The notes: generated by a model not told the origin, from the letters alone. A stretch of 64,000 nucleotides of DNA from Hemileia vastatrix (GCA_030280995.1 JASXTE010000008.1:4669001-4733000), one strand, 5' to 3'. Positions 10,138 through 22,595 are shown, counted from the first letter of the stretch. Translations and numbers: made by a program.

Positions 10138-11495
10138 TGTAGACAATCCTATAGTACTAGCTATAGGCCTTGACCAAGGGAGTTGGAGAAAAACCAGAGA
10201 GAAAATCCCCTGTCCCTTTAGAAAAATAGAGTGAGATTTACTTGCTAAAGTAAGTTGGTTCCTGTTTTGCTAAAGACCCCTTTTAAACACACTTGACTGC
10301 TTGATGAGCCAAGAAAGTAGTCCCCAGATAGACTACCAGTCCAAAGAACTGAAATGTAGAACAGAGTCCACACCAGAGACAGCAAAGATACTTGATGTAG
10401 GCTGCAAATCCACACCAGAGACAGCAATAATACTTGCTATAGCTTGCAAGACTATAACAGAGAAAACAGTTGCCAAAGTTAAGTTAAATGAAGAACTTAC
10501 TTGCAACAAACACAGCCAATTCTGGCCAGAAAACAGTGAAAACTGAGTGAGGAACAATGAGATCACCTCCGGATGGTTGTATGATGATTAAGGTTGCCCC
10601 AAACTGTCTTATTCACTATCAACACACAATATGGGGGGCGGACTTGCTAGCAAGTCCGCAACCTTGGACCCAAACTCACCATAGATTGAACACACATTGA
10701 GCTATTGATAAAGGAACCATACAATCAGGGATGAACACCACTCAGCAGAACAGTTTTAGGTGGGTGTTCAAGTAGAGTTCAGTATGGGTTCAGTCTGTGT
10801 TCAGTCTGAGTTCCATCTGAGTTCCATCTGAGTTCAGGTTGAGGACTTGCTAGCAAGTCCACCCCCTATATTGCGTAGTGTATGTACACACAGACCACTA
10901 ACTAAGAGTCCATGCGCACCAACCAATCTGGCGCCTGTACCTGCCAGATTGCATAAAAAACCCTCCTGGAGCACTCCCCAACCTCCTAAAACAGAGGCGG
11001 GCGGGCCGCCCGACGTCAGAGATGCTGCCTGAAGCGGTCCTGCCTCCCTGAAGCCAGAAAACCAATAAAAACCACTAATCTACTTAGAAAAACTAGCTAC
11101 AACTACTAAATCCTTTAAAACATGGAATTTCACGATAACAACATTGAGACATGAAATATAGAGAAAAATTAGCTCTATCAAATGGTACTAAGCACTTAAC
11201 CCTAAGAATTAAGGTTAGCCCATAAAACATGAAAAACAAAATTAAACAGCAATCTTTTATAAATGAAAAATGAGGAAATGACCCCTTAAAACTCAGAATA
11301 TGAAAAATGTCTCCAAGACATAAAATATAGAGAAAAACCAGGGCTATCCAATGATAGTACCCACATACCCGCAGACCCAATATCCACGGAATAAAACCAG
11401 AAAAATACCAAATCCCTTAACAGATGTCAATTAAGACATGCACAAACAGCGCCAAATCACACAACAAAGGCCCCTGCCAATGTTGGAAGACCACA
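10138..11495 (-). mobile_element. 5' LTR of element A (1358 bp)
   Basis: In element orientation it runs TGTGGTCTTCCAAC... to ...GATTGTCTACA, with TG...CA ends. The same sequence in A2 is divided between 22596-23075 and 33544-34141. Near 10992-11040 there is an isolated GC-rich block with CGG/CCG triplets (GGGCGGCCCGCCCG). Compared with A2 it carries an extra 257-bp insert at 10624-10880. The outer flank is ACGTC at 11496-11500; the partner copy lies outside the window. The hydrophobic ORF inside is judged fortuitous. Confidence 0.85.
10624..10880. mobile_element. MITE-like insertion in the A LTR, CACTA termini
   Basis: A 257-bp segment absent from the A2 LTR (junction near 33660). Its ends are CACTA... 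and ...TAGTG, and the inverted ends share CAATAT, a run of G and GGACTTGCTAGCAAGTCC, an 18-bp perfect palindrome that occurs once near each end. The interior (about 10764-10845) is a minisatellite of a 12-13 bp unit like GAGTTCAGTCT. No coding capacity. At the equivalent site A2 has three bases (CAT), so I cannot tell an empty site from an excision footprint, and no clean target duplication is visible. Confidence 0.55.
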
Positions 11496-11756
11496 ACGTC
11501 AATTATCTTTGCTTTCTCTGGTGTCGAAATTGGTCTACATTTCAGTTCTTTGGTCCAGTAGTCTGTCTGGGGACCACTTTCTTGGCTCATCAAGCAGTCA
11601 AGTGTGTTAAAAAAGGAGCCTTATGAAACAGGGACCAACTTACTTTAGCAAGTAAATCCCCCTCTATTTTTTCTAAAGGGATAGGGGATTTTCTCTCTGG
11701 TTTTTCTCCAACTCCCTTGATCAAGGCCTATAGCTAGTACTATAGGATTGTCTACA
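11496..11756 (+). mobile_element. Fragment of an older A-family LTR
   Basis: Plus-oriented sequence matching the last roughly 250 bp of the A2 LTR (33890-34141), with clear divergence, ending in GATTGTCTACA. The A 5' LTR interrupts it on the left. On the right it abuts the truncated LTR of element F. It shows that a copy of family A landed in an earlier A-type LTR. Confidence 0.75.
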
Positions 11757-11821
11757 GCGTGGCTTCATCTCTGTTAGATAATTAATTATTTTACTGGATA
11801 ATTCTAGTAGCCTGGCTGACA
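11757..11821 (-). mobile_element. Remnant of the 3' LTR of element F
   Basis: Sixty-five bp matching the inner end of the F 5' LTR (20596-20660): AATTAATTATTTTACTGGAT... ending GCCTGGCTGACA. The purine tract follows on the inside (CTCCCTTACTCT). The remaining LTR is missing, cut by the A-type LTR fragment. Confidence 0.75.
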
Positions 11822-11854
11822 CTCCCTTACTCTAAAAAACAATAAAAACAAATA

Positions 11855-12935
11855 CTATGAGTTTTTCTTTTTATCCTTTTTTAGTAGAACAGGAATATAT
11901 GATATCTTGTTCCCAGGTATCCAAGAATCATATTCAGATGATTTATTCTTGAATCTTAATAAGTATTCTGTACCTTTATCAGCAGTGAATATTCTGTCAT
12001 TCAGAATCTTGTCCATTTCTGCTGTTTCAGTGATTTCATTAGGGGTTTTCTTTGGTCTTCCCCTCCTTTTTGGAAATAAATTACTATTGGATGTGTAAGG
12101 TTTCAAAAGAGATATTGGAAAAACAGGATGTTTTCTGTGATATGGAGAATACAAAATAACTTCAACTGCATTATCAAGAACCATTCTTCTGACAACAAAT
12201 GGACCAAAAAATGGGTCTTTCAATTTGTTATTACCTTGTAAACTTAAGTGGACTGTAGAAATCAACACTTCATCACCATTTTTAAAAGTGTATTCTTAAT
12301 GGGATTTGTCCCATCTTTTCTTCTCATATTCAAATGATTTTTCAATACATTTTTGAGCATGACTTCTGCAAAGTTGTTGCATTAGAAGAAAATATTTTAC
12401 ACCAGGATGTAAATCCAATTTAGGTATTTTATTATTGAGATTTTTAGCAGGAGTATTTGGAACATGTCCAAGCCAGAGCTCAAAAGGCTTTCTTTGAGTA
12501 ACAGAATGAACAGTGCTATTACAAGCAAATTCCAACCCAGGCAGTAAGGTAACCCAATCATGAGTGAATCTTTCATTTTCTTTATACTCAAGGCCAAAGG
12601 CACAATACCTTCTTGTCATGTCCTCTAAAGTCTGAATCATTATTTCAGCTAATCCATCAGTCTGAGGGTGATGGGCAATAGAAAGTTTCAGATCACAGCC
12701 ACAAACATCCATCAGAGACATCCAAAATTCATAAGTAAATATAGGGTCTCTGTCAGATATTATGGATTTAGGAAAACCAGCAGTATTAAACTAATGAGAC
12801 CACCATAAGAAAGCTAATTTTTTAGTTGGAACATCTTTGTGAGTAGGGATAAATTTACACATTTTTGTGAATCTGTCCACAATAACCCAACAATAGTTAT
12901 AAATGTCTTTTCCAGAAATGGGTAATCCTATTACA
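11855..12935 (-). pseudogene. Element F integrase C-terminal half and chromodomain, broken
   Basis: Two frames separated near 12290 carry the integrase core end (HHPQTDGLAE, with IMIQT where C has RMIQT), the RKPFELWLGHVPNTP stretch, the FVVRRMV module and a C-terminal chromodomain-like segment (EYLLRFKNKSSEYDSWIPG, about 11880-11960). It matches C and E throughout. A frameshift and several stops make it a relic. The core is cut at 12940 by a solo LTR; the rest resumes at 14113. Confidence 0.8.
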
Positions 12936-14117
12936 AAATCTGTCAGCCTAGATATCCCTAGGACTGAGTATTTCTTATACTTAAAATAATATAAACTTAA
13001 GTAAATTAAGCTTATATCTTAAAAATAAGGTTAAAATAATAATATATATGATTATATTACATATATATATAATTATTACTCTATTATATAAATTATATTA
13101 GTTTAAATAGGTTATCCATAGCCTAATAATACTTATTAAGGTGTTAATGGAGTCATAATATACTTATCTTAAGTGATATGAAGTAATTATTGACATACAT
13201 AAGCTTATATGTATACATAAATCTCATATTCAGTAAATATGCAGTATATTATGTATATATAGGTAAATAAGTAGGTTTTATCCCCTTAATAGCCTATAAC
13301 CTTTTTTTTCTGCTTATTTTAGGTCATATGGACGTATCCAGTGGACTCACAACGCCTAAAGAAGAATAAACATCTATTTCAGGCACATACACTCAGTCTG
13401 GACAACTTAATCTGCTTCCATGGATGAATATTCACCGATTTATGGGTTGGGAGGTCATTTCTGGGTTAATATGGATGCTTGGGGATATTATTGGGGGCTT
13501 GGACATTTCAATTGTTTCCTTTATATGCTTTGGGTTTCATTAAATCTCTTTTTGATTGCTTATTTTACCTGTTTCTTTATGGTATCCGCTTTATCTGGAT
13601 TTTCTATTTGTGGTATAGATCTGTGTTATCATTAATTGTGATGGAGGGTTCTTACTGGAGGTCTGGGTGTTGAATCTGCTTGAAGTGGACACCATGGGGA
13701 GGTGATGGGCCCTCACAGTGCTTTAATTGCTGGGATAGCAGTGACATCATCTGGATTGAAGGTCTGTGCACTCCAGTGGATTTGGGTATAAGTAAGAAGG
13801 GATTTTGACGGTTTATTATCATCATTCAATTACTACACTTCAATAAACACTACAATACAATTATTAGTATTCAGAAATATATTATAAAGCCCTTATAAAT
13901 TGATATTATCTTTATAAAAGCTATAACTATATTTTATTCTTCTATTTTCCACCACTAGCATGCATTTAAATCCAAGTATTGTGAGTTTTATTTGAGTATA
14001 ACTATTCTATTAGTCTTCCCCTGAGGTTTAATCAATAAATAATTTATCAATAAGTAGTAGGACCATAAATAAATACTATTATATCATACTTATATACTAG
14101 AATATACTGACAAAATC
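12936..14117 (+). mobile_element. Solo LTR (12941-14112) with AAATC target duplication
   Basis: A 1172-bp insert starting TGTCAGCCTAGATATCC and ending TATACTGACA, flanked on both sides by AAATC (12936-12940 and 14113-14117). Joining the flanks restores the F reading ACAAAATCCATG found in E and C. The first eight bases match the C/E/F LTRs, so it belongs to a related family and reads on the plus strand. A TATAAG motif (about 13788) and an AATAAA motif (about 13842) fit LTR signals. No internal element genes remain, consistent with LTR-LTR recombination. Small hydrophobic ORFs inside look fortuitous. Confidence 0.9.
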
Positions 14118-15880
14118 CATGTTTATTATCTGCCATGGTGAATCAGGAGGTTCAATATGTTGCATTAATACAGCTCTCTTATCAGTCAGTCATTTTGATT
14201 TTTAGCAAGAATCACAAGATTCAACATATAATTTGGTGTCTTCAGAAATATTAACCCACCAAGAAGTTTTTTTAATTCTTATCATTGTTTTTTCAAGATC
14301 GAAATGTCCAGCCAATATGTCATCATGACAAATTTTCAAGATGATTAATTTCATGGAAGAAGGAATAACAATGACATTACTCAACTTTATTCTATAATAG
14401 AGGTAGCCTTCATCAATTGAAAATTTACCTTTTTCATAAGCCTTCTGGTACTTTGGTTGAAAGGTTTTAATTTATGCCTGTATTGAAGCATTCTTTGGAT
14501 CATTTAATATGGTACATATCTTTTTTAAGTCAGTGTCCTTATCATATAAATCCAGAATAAGCTGTAATAGCTCTTCCTCCATATCAACCACATTTATCCC
14601 ATTAATATGAATAATTTCATCTTCAGGAACATATGCAGGATTTGACTCATCATTTGGAAATGGTAATCTTGATAACATATCCACATTTGAGTGAACAATA
14701 CCAGTCCTATGAATTATTGTCATTCTCCCTCTATATTCTTTAACAGCCAGTTTCCATCTGAAAATATGTCTGTTAGGTGTTTTAAAGTTTAGTAGGGATT
14801 TGACTGAATTTCAGTTAGTGACAAGTTCAAATTTCTGCTCATCCAGATAATAATTTAGCTTCTCTAAAGCCAAAACTACTGCTAAACATTCTAGTTGAGT
14901 GGCACCATATTTCAATTCACTATTTCTCAAGGTTCTTTAAATATAACAAATTACTACTTCTTATACTTTATCACTCATCACTTCTTTCTGATGGAGGGCA
15001 GAACCAAGATCAATAAAACTGGCATCAGTGTATAAAAAAAATGGTTGATTAAAGTCAGGTAAAGGAAAAATTGGTGCTGAAATCAAACAATGTTTCATAG
15101 TATCAAAAGCTCCTTGTCTTTCACTGTTCCAAACAAAAGCAACATCTTTCCTTGTCAGTTGGGTAAGGGGTAATGTTATGACTTGGTAATTTTTAATACA
15201 CTGTCTATATTATCCACACATTCCCAAAAAACTCTGTAGCTCTCTAACTGTGGTAGGAGTTTTCACCTGTTTTATGGCTTCCTCTTTGTTTTGGTCAACA
15301 CCTATCTGTAACCCTGAGACAACATGACCAAGAACTTTCAAGGAATGAAAACCAAATTTTCATTTCTTCAAAGCCAGTGTCATATTTATCTCATCCATCT
15401 TATGGAAAAATTTACACAGGTGGTTAAGATGGCCCTCAAATGATTTAGAGAATATAATAATATGATCAATATAAACCATCAGCCATCCTTCAATTATCTC
15501 CTGATGGAATGTGTTATCCATAACTTTTTAAAAAACTGAAGGGCATTTTTAGGGCCAAATGGCATCCTAAAATACTTATAAATACCCATATGAGTAGTAA
15601 TCATTAGAAATTTCTGTGAATTCTTCTCAACAGGTACCTGGTGATATCCCTTGTTACCATCCAAACAGATTATATATTTAGCACCTTGTAAGGTAGCATG
15701 TATAGAGCTAATTCTAGGTAAACAATAGATATCATTAAAAGTATAAGTATTTAATGCTCTATAGTCACCACTTAACCTGGTCTTATATTTCTCATGAGAA
15801 ATTAGGACAGGTGAGATAACACAATATTTAGGTGTCTCAACTACCTTTTCAATAATATTCATTTTCAAAAAGGTAGAAAT
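14113..15880 (-). pseudogene. Element F RT, RNase H and integrase N-terminal part, broken
   Basis: Aligns throughout with the C and E Pol: an integrase zinc domain (CHDDILAGHFDLEK...CDSC, 14202-14384), the RNase H end and tether (14472-14880) and RT (15494-15868, LSGDYRALNTY... and GYHQVPVEKNSQKF). Frames change many times. The RT active-site box is YIDH where C has YIDD, and stops interrupt both sides. This copy cannot make RT. Confidence 0.8.
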
Positions 15881-18800
15881 ATTATCCTCAATACCTTTTC
15901 TCTTTGTGGGAGAAGCAGGATAAATCTTCCATTCAAACTAGGTGGTATGTCAGTTAATGGACAAGATAATGAAAGTTTCATTTCTTCTTTAACTAATCCT
16001 AGTTCATGTGACCCATGAGCAAAGGCCATAGGAAAAGATTTCATCAATTTAATGTTAGAATCTTTATCCTCACCAGAAAGTTGTTCTCCAAAAAAAGCAT
16101 TGTCAACTTCAGACATAAGGGCATGAATTTCCTTTGTAGATCTTTCTTTATATTGAACCATAGAATTACATATGTTCAATTCTGGTTTTAATAATTTTTT
16201 GGGGGAGGAAATCTTAAATTTTCTCTTCCCATTCATCCCCATTGTGGAGCTGGTTTGAAGGATCCAATTTTATTCCATATTTGGTTAAAATGTCATTTCC
16301 TATAATAAACCAAATGCTTAAGTTATCATTTTTCATTACAACAAAATCACAAATAGCTCTTACAAAACTATGGTTATATTTAAAAAACACTGTGGCTTTG
16401 TATTTACTAATGGGGACAAAACAGAGCCATAACCTCTCCAATTTTCAGAAATGATAGGCATCAGTTTTGATTTATAGTCTTCATCCACTAAAGCTAGTCC
16501 TTTTTCAGATACTACACTTCCTCCAGCTCTAGATTCCAGAACAACTTCAATGCTGGTTCCATTGATCAAGACTGGTGCTTTGAGAGGGGCAATAACAATT
16601 GAGCTATCCTCAATGTTCCTTATGATCTCAGCATCTTCAACTGTAGATAAATCATTATTATCAATATCAATAGTATTTAAATAATGAATATCTTCTTCAA
16701 GCATCAAGATTTCTTGTTGAGATTCATATGAAATATTGCTGGCACAATCACTTGAAGTATCATCCAGTGCTATTGTGTCATCAGAATGCTCCTCAGTTTT
16801 TTCAACAAGATTTATCTTTTTGTCACAAACATGGCCTTTCTGCCAAGGCTTGTTGCACTTGAAGCAAGTGTTTGTTGCATACTTTTTAGGTGCAACAGGG
16901 GCAGAAGGTTTACCAACCTTTTCCAGAGGTTTCTGTTGGTAAGTGGAGGATTTCTCCAAAGGGGTTCTAGGATTGAATCTTCTGGAATAATACTTGTTTT
17001 TTAGAAGGATCTCATTACAATTATTAATGAAGGAAGAAGGCTCTCTGGAGAAATCAGTCCTAGCCACTATCAAGTCTCTCAAAGACATTGGTAATTTATA
17101 AAGGATCCTGTCCTTCCATAACTCAAAATCCATATTTGGGTCCATTGCCTTCAAGATTTTTACAAGTTTCATTAAGAACTCAATAGGTTTATTGGTAGAA
17201 GAGCTATATCTAGTTTCCTCATACTGCCTTTGTTGAGCCATCCTAAACTTGGAGCCACCAAATTGTGCTTTAATCAATTTTTTTCAATCTTCCCATGAGT
17301 AGTCATTCCTATCCAGAAGAACAGATTCATACCACATTAGGGCTACATTGGTAAACAAATAAGTTAACTTAGACAAAATTTCTTCATCTGGGAGTTTGTA
17401 AGAATTTTTTAAGTTATCAATTCTGCAAATGAATTGCTGCCAATCAAAAGAAGAATCACAATCAAATGTTGGATACTGGTCAAGTTTTTGGCCAATTCTT
17501 TTGATTTGAAGGAGTCTCCTTAGTATTAGCTTGTTTCTGAGTAAGAAGAAGGTGTAACTTCTCCAATTGTGCAGTAATCTCATTGTTTAATCCTTCTGTT
17601 GAAGATCCTGGTGCATCATCAATTTTTGATGGATGAACATTGGTCTCAACAGGCATTTCTAAATCTAATTTAACTTTAGATGAACTAGCAACAGGTAAAC
17701 TTGGAGCATCCTGTACCATATTTTCCTTAAAGGAAAATTCAGAATATTATTGATCATTAAACAATGAATTCAATTTTTCTTCAATGGTTGTTAGTCTGGT
17801 TTTCACCCTTGGAAGACTAGATAAACTCTCATTTATTGCTGCAAAAGATAACTGGCTTTTATTTTGAAAAGATGAATAATGATCACTTAATGTCTTCAGG
17901 TTTATCTTATCTACCTCCAGCTCCTGGCAACAGTCAGCCACAGTATCTTGTAGTTTAGACAAATTATTTTTGATATTTTCCATAAAGCAACTTTCTTTTC
18001 ATTAGTTGCTTTGTAATGAAACAAATCATCAAAAACTCTCTGCAACTCACTACTTAATGCTTGATAACCCTGTTCATTTAACAAAAAATTATATTTCTTA
18101 GTTAATTGCATGTTGTTCATGATATGATTTTGTTTAGCAATAATATCTCTTAAATATTTATCATTAATTTTTGCTACATCTGGAATGTTTCTTAATAAAG
18201 AAACAGAGTAACTTTCCAGATTCTCATAAAACTCAGGCTCAAGTGTTTCATCAAAAAAAGCCATATCAGGATTTATCATTGAAGTAGCAATTAAAACTAA
18301 AGGATTTAATACATAAGAGTATTGAGTGATTTGTCTACTCTTATCAACCTCTACTGGTCTCATAGTTTTATCCCCTCTGCCAGAATTACCTGAAGGAACT
18401 GGATCAGTAACAAGAAATGGTACTTGAGATTAAATAGAGGGACTTACCAAGGCTTGGGAAAGATCTGAATATTGTTTTTTCTTTCTCTGCCTCCTTCATA
18501 AGGGTGAGGATGTGTTGGGTTGAATTGACTGGGTCTTGAACGACCTTCCTGAGGTATTTAGGCTGCTGTTGAGACAGATAATCCCACTTCCACTTTTACA
18601 CTTCCAACTTTTCTGGTTTCTGGGGAGAAAATTGTCGAAGAACCCTGGGGGGAGGAGGTCTCCTCTTCTCTTGAAGAAAGGCATCTATTTTTCTTACCTT
18701 TTCTTCTAGTGAGTCTATTTTTGCTCTAAGTCTTAAGTTATCTGTCCTCAGTTCCTTTTTTGGGTGGATAGATTCTTTACTTGCTGAGGTAAAGTTATTT

Positions 18801-19037
18801 TTTTTATTTTGAAGCCTTTGGGAAGTCCTTCTGGGGGGTTGATTGAAGGCTTTTGTTCCTGAGCATTTGATTTAACCAAAAGCTCCACTTTCTCCATTTC
18901 CAAATCCTTATTGGTTCAATGATTTATTAATTTGAGCCAATTTTGTAGTTAAAGGATAACTCACAGAAGTAGCCTCATCATAATCAATCAGATCAAATTC
19001 CTCTTCACGTGCAGCAGAAACACCTTGATCAGTCATT
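15865..19037 (-). pseudogene. Element F gag and protease, broken
   Basis: From an N-terminal MTDQ near 19037 through a QYPTFDCDSSFDWQ core (17284-17583), a zinc knuckle CFKCNKPWQKGHVC (about 16835-16880) and a protease in which the DSG triad reads ESR (about 16530). The gag 5' part keeps traces of the two introns seen in C and E: GTGAGT after ATSV and GTAAGT after the exon encoding LPKGFKIKK, but both 3' splice sites are damaged and stops occur in both possible frames. Homologous to E at high similarity; clearly dead. Confidence 0.8.
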
Positions 19038-19865
19038 GTTTAAATTTAACCTGAAGTGAGGGAAGGAAACAATAGGATAAATTCTTTTTTTTCTTTTTTT
19101 TAAATGAAAAATAATAATAAAAAGAATCTAAATTTCTTCAGGACAAAAATCAAATGAAAATAATAAATTATTTATTAATTCAAAATAATCTTATTACCAG
19201 GATTAAAAGAAATCAACTGAAGAAATAAAATTAAGTTTTAATTAACAAATAAATTTATGATAATTATTAGGATTTAAATCAACTTAAAGATATTTAATTA
19301 CCAGGACTTAATTGTAAACTGAAATAATTTAATAAATTTTTTTTTATTAATGATTAAAATTTTATTGTCATGATAATTTGTCAACTGGAACAATAAAATT
19401 TAATTTATCAGGACAAAGTCAACTGAAAATTATAATTAATTTAGAAAAACAAATTTCTTACTTTTAGGAATAAGAACACAATTTCTCTATCTTTTTCAAC
19501 TAGGAAAAAATAAAAAAAAATTAATTTTAATTTACCAGACACCTCCCCCTGTAAAATGAGCAAATTATTGCCACTTACAGAGTGCTGAGTAAAAGGAAAT
19601 ACATAGAGTATGAAGAGTGCAAAGTGACTCACAAATAGTAATCAATATAATTACCATAAAATTTTATGACAATAGTCAATATATAAGCCTAAGTTTTGGA
19701 GTGCAGTTTGATTCCTGTTTGCGGCAAAAAAATAAGTCACATGATTGATGACGTTTGTGGTTTTTGTTGTCCACTTGTCCTTATAGGTACCTTGATGGCG
19801 ATGGTCCCACGGTCTCCTGCCTCAAGATAACAATGCGCTGTCGACGATTTGGAAAGGCAGCCAAC
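19038..19865. other. 5' leader of element F
   Basis: AT-rich leader between LTR and gag, with spaced repeats of CAGGA...GTCAACTGAA also seen in the E leader (44820-45500). Next to the LTR the minus strand reads GT then TGGCTGCCTTTCC (about 19863-19851), the presumed primer site. No gene. Confidence 0.6.
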
Positions 19866-20660
19866 TTTTGGTGGTACTCTTGGTCTAGATGATAAAACTG
19901 GAGGTCCTACCAGGGTTTGGATGGTTTTAATGGGCTCTCAACAAATTGGTACATATTTCTTATAATCTGATTGTTTTACTCAATTAAAAAGAGGTGTTTT
20001 TAAGATATTATTATAATTTATAGATAAGAATTATGTTGTTGTAAATACTAATATGATAAAATATAGTAATAAAGGATTTAAATAATATATAAAAAAATAT
20101 GTTTATTAAGTAAGGAATGGTTTTAAAAGTACAAAAAGAGGGGGCATTTTATAGGCAAAAATGTGAGAAAGAAAGACACGGAGTTAACACCACCTAATAC
20201 AAGGGTGTGAGAAAAAGAAACTAAATAAAGAGAGTATGTGAAATAATAAAAGATATACTAAATGGTGCGTAAATAAAGGTATCATTTTTATTTTAAATAA
20301 AACTTAAGATCCCTTGGACCATTACATTTAGTACAAAAAATTTATTAAACAAAATCTAAATTTCTTAATAAAGGAGTTTGAAAATCTTCTTCTTTTTATA
20401 TATTTTTTTTACATTTAAATACTATTTTTAATTCCTCTCATCTGTATTATCAAGCATGATGTTAGGGAGTTAAAATGTATGTGACAATTACTTATTTTTA
20501 TTAATTATTTACATTACTTAGTGTACTTATATAGTTAGTTGTAAGTAATACATAAGTAGGTAGTAAATAATTAATTATTAATAAGGATTTAAAAGGCATT
20601 ACTTCATCTCAGTAAGATAATTAATTATTTTACTGGATAAGTCTAGTAGCCTGGCTGACA
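19866..20660 (-). mobile_element. 5' LTR of element F
   Basis: About 795 bp. The outer end reads TGTCAGCCAGGCTACTAG on the minus strand, like E. The inner end is set by aligning CCAAC/TTTTGG with the E boundary CCAAT/TGTCAAGG, so the terminal CA has decayed. It is more diverged than the LTRs of C or E, consistent with an old insertion. Confidence 0.7.
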
Positions 20661-20763
20661 TTAGTCCTACAGAGGGCTAATTTGGAACTGAAGGGTAATA
20701 TTAGTCTTCCAGAGGTCTAATTTGGAACTGAAGAGTATAATTAGTCCTTCAGAAGACTGATTT
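20661..20763 (+). repeat. Short tandem repeat, about 40 bp x 2.6
   Basis: Three successive units start TTAGTCCTACAGAGGGCTAA, TTAGTCTTCCAGAGGTCTAA and TTAGTCCTTCAGAAGACTGA; the first two share AATTTGGAACTGAAG. It lies between the F LTR and a C-type LTR fragment and has no coding potential. Confidence 0.7.
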
Positions 20764-21017
20764 TTTCAGCCAGGCTATATCAGGAGCCCAGTAAATGTTA
20801 TATTAATTTACTGGAACCAAAAGAGGATGTAAAAATATGCATTTTATGAATATAAATTAAAATTTTCTTGAATAATAAAATTATATAAGTATCTTATTAA
20901 ATATATAAAAAAAAGAATTATATTAATTTTATTTTTTTATAATTTATTTATACATTTAAATTAAGCATGATATATTTAATATTCTATAAATTATGGCCCA
21001 TTTATATGTATTTAATA
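20764..21017 (+). mobile_element. C-type LTR fragment (5' part)
   Basis: Begins TTTCAGCCAGGCTATATCAGGAG and follows the LTRs at 51259 and 52489 for about 250 bp, down to TATGTATTTAATA, where they continue but this copy is cut by GGGGGTGTCAATG. The cut marks the 5' end of the inserted DNA transposon. Confidence 0.75.
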
Positions 21018-22595
21018 GGGGGTGTCAATGTTCAGGGATCCGCAATTAGGGATCAGAATTTTTTTTCCCCTGATCAGAAATTATTAATTGCAGAAGATTC
21101 TTATCCACTAGCCCTGGGGCTAGTGGATAAGGAATCCATGATAATGCATTATCCTGTCTCTTAAACCCCAATTTCCATTCCTAATTCCTGATCCCAAACT
21201 CATCAAATTCATGATGGATTTTTAAGAAAGTCACATGACATATAATTTCTGATGCCATCCTTAAGTCTCTCCTCACTATATGCTACTTAAGTTTTTTTTC
21301 TATCTACACACCCCAACTTCACATTTGGCAGTGAATTCCCACTTCCCACTCATCACCTAAACCTTCTACTGACACCAATACTACTGACAAGAATAAAGAA
21401 CCTCTCTACTAGATGGCTACTTCACTCCACTATTAATGCTATCACTTAACTTTTATTTCTTTACTATAAATCTGACTCTGATTTGGAAGATTCCTTAGCC
21501 TATTTGTGTTTTCTTTCCAAAAAGTGTTACCTCATTTCCAGCGGGCCAAATCTTTATCATGATCCCTGATATGATCTCTGCTCCATTCTCAACATTCCCC
21601 AACTAAAATTCACTCAGCTATTTAGAACTTCACCCAATTCTTTCTTCAAACTTTATCAACTCATCTCTGAACATCCTATCTTTCATAACAATTCCCATAA
21701 CAAACAGCATAATCCTGCCATTCAACTTGCTGTTGCACTATGTTGCTTTGGCTCAAATGAAAATGGTGCTGCTGTATGACGTTTTGATAATCTATTTAAA
21801 ATAGGATATGGTACAGTGATATTATACACCAAGAGCTGTATGATTGCTATCCTTTCCCTCAAGTTTTAAACACTTGCTTAGCCAACTCCAGAACAATGAC
21901 TTGAATCCTCTCAAGTAATGCAAGCCAAAGGTTTCCCTGGCTGTGTAGGTTTTGTTGATGGCACAACTATACCTTTGAGTCAAAAGCCTGCTTATTATGG
22001 GAACCATTATTTTGATTTCAAAAAAATGTTTTTTCAAAATCTTCTCTAATTTCTCATCATTCATGAACTAACTTTTTATTTTCCTTCTAGATACTCTATT
22101 GCCATTCAGCTTATATGTGATTTCAATAAAAAATTATTGCTTTTCACAGTGGCTGCCCTGGATCATGTCATGACTCTTCTATCTTCCAAAGAATGAGGAT
22201 TTATCAAACCCCAGACTCATACTTTGAAAAATCTCAGTACCTCCTTAAAGACTCAGCATATTCAAGTGGGAAGTACATTATACCTGCTTTCCGTGCTGCA
22301 ACCTTAGAAAATGACCCCAAAACTAAATTTAATTATTACCTTTCCCAATAAAGAGTACAGATTGAAAAAGCTATAGGTATTTTAAAAAGATGATTTTATA
22401 GTCTTCAGGAGCTCTGAATCCAATTTCAAAAAAAATAGAGGTCGAAATTGTGAATCATTCGATCATAACTTGCATTATACTCCACAATATCCTAGCTGAT
22501 TTAAACAATGAGTGGAAGGATCTTTATGAAGAAGAGGATCCTGAACCAGAACCAGCTCTCCCCTCCCTTGAATCACAAAACATTCAATCAACCGG
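21018..22595 (+). mobile_element. Harbinger/PIF-type DNA transposon relic
   Basis: Starts GGGGGTGTCA where a C-type LTR is interrupted and includes a transposase pseudogene. The 3' end is missing because the A2 LTR inserted at 22596. Near 21098-21131 is a 15-bp perfect inverted repeat (CTTATCCACTAGCCC, 2-nt loop) of unknown role. I could not define a terminal inverted repeat pair because only one end is present, and the usual 3-bp duplication cannot be checked. Confidence 0.7.
21540..22560 (+). pseudogene. Harbinger-type (DDE_4 family) transposase, degenerate
   Basis: Translations in changing frames give the family landmarks in order: IQLAVALCCFGSNENGAA, GYGTVILYTKS, GFPGCVGFVDGTTIPLSQKP (first Asp) with YYGNHYFDF, then IAIQLICDFN, SGCPGSCHDSSIF (second Asp), YLLKDSAYSSGKYIIPAFR, IEKAIGILK (Glu) and IITCIILHNILAD. 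A 63-nt intron is likely at 22028-22090 (GT, ACTAAC branch, CTAG) because removing it joins FDFKK to YSIAIQL in phase, as in family members. Stops and a frameshift near 22140 show it is dead. The family normally needs a Myb-like partner, not seen here. Confidence 0.8.

Noticed and set aside
11093..11380. 95-codon hydrophobic ORF in the A LTR
   Set aside because: The corresponding A2 LTR part (about 22700-22990) has frame-breaking differences, so it is not conserved.
13420..13673. Hydrophobic ORFs with several Trp/Tyr/Phe in the solo LTR
   Set aside because: Two overlapping frames are open over the same stretch of an LTR with no start context or homologue in the window; likely chance.
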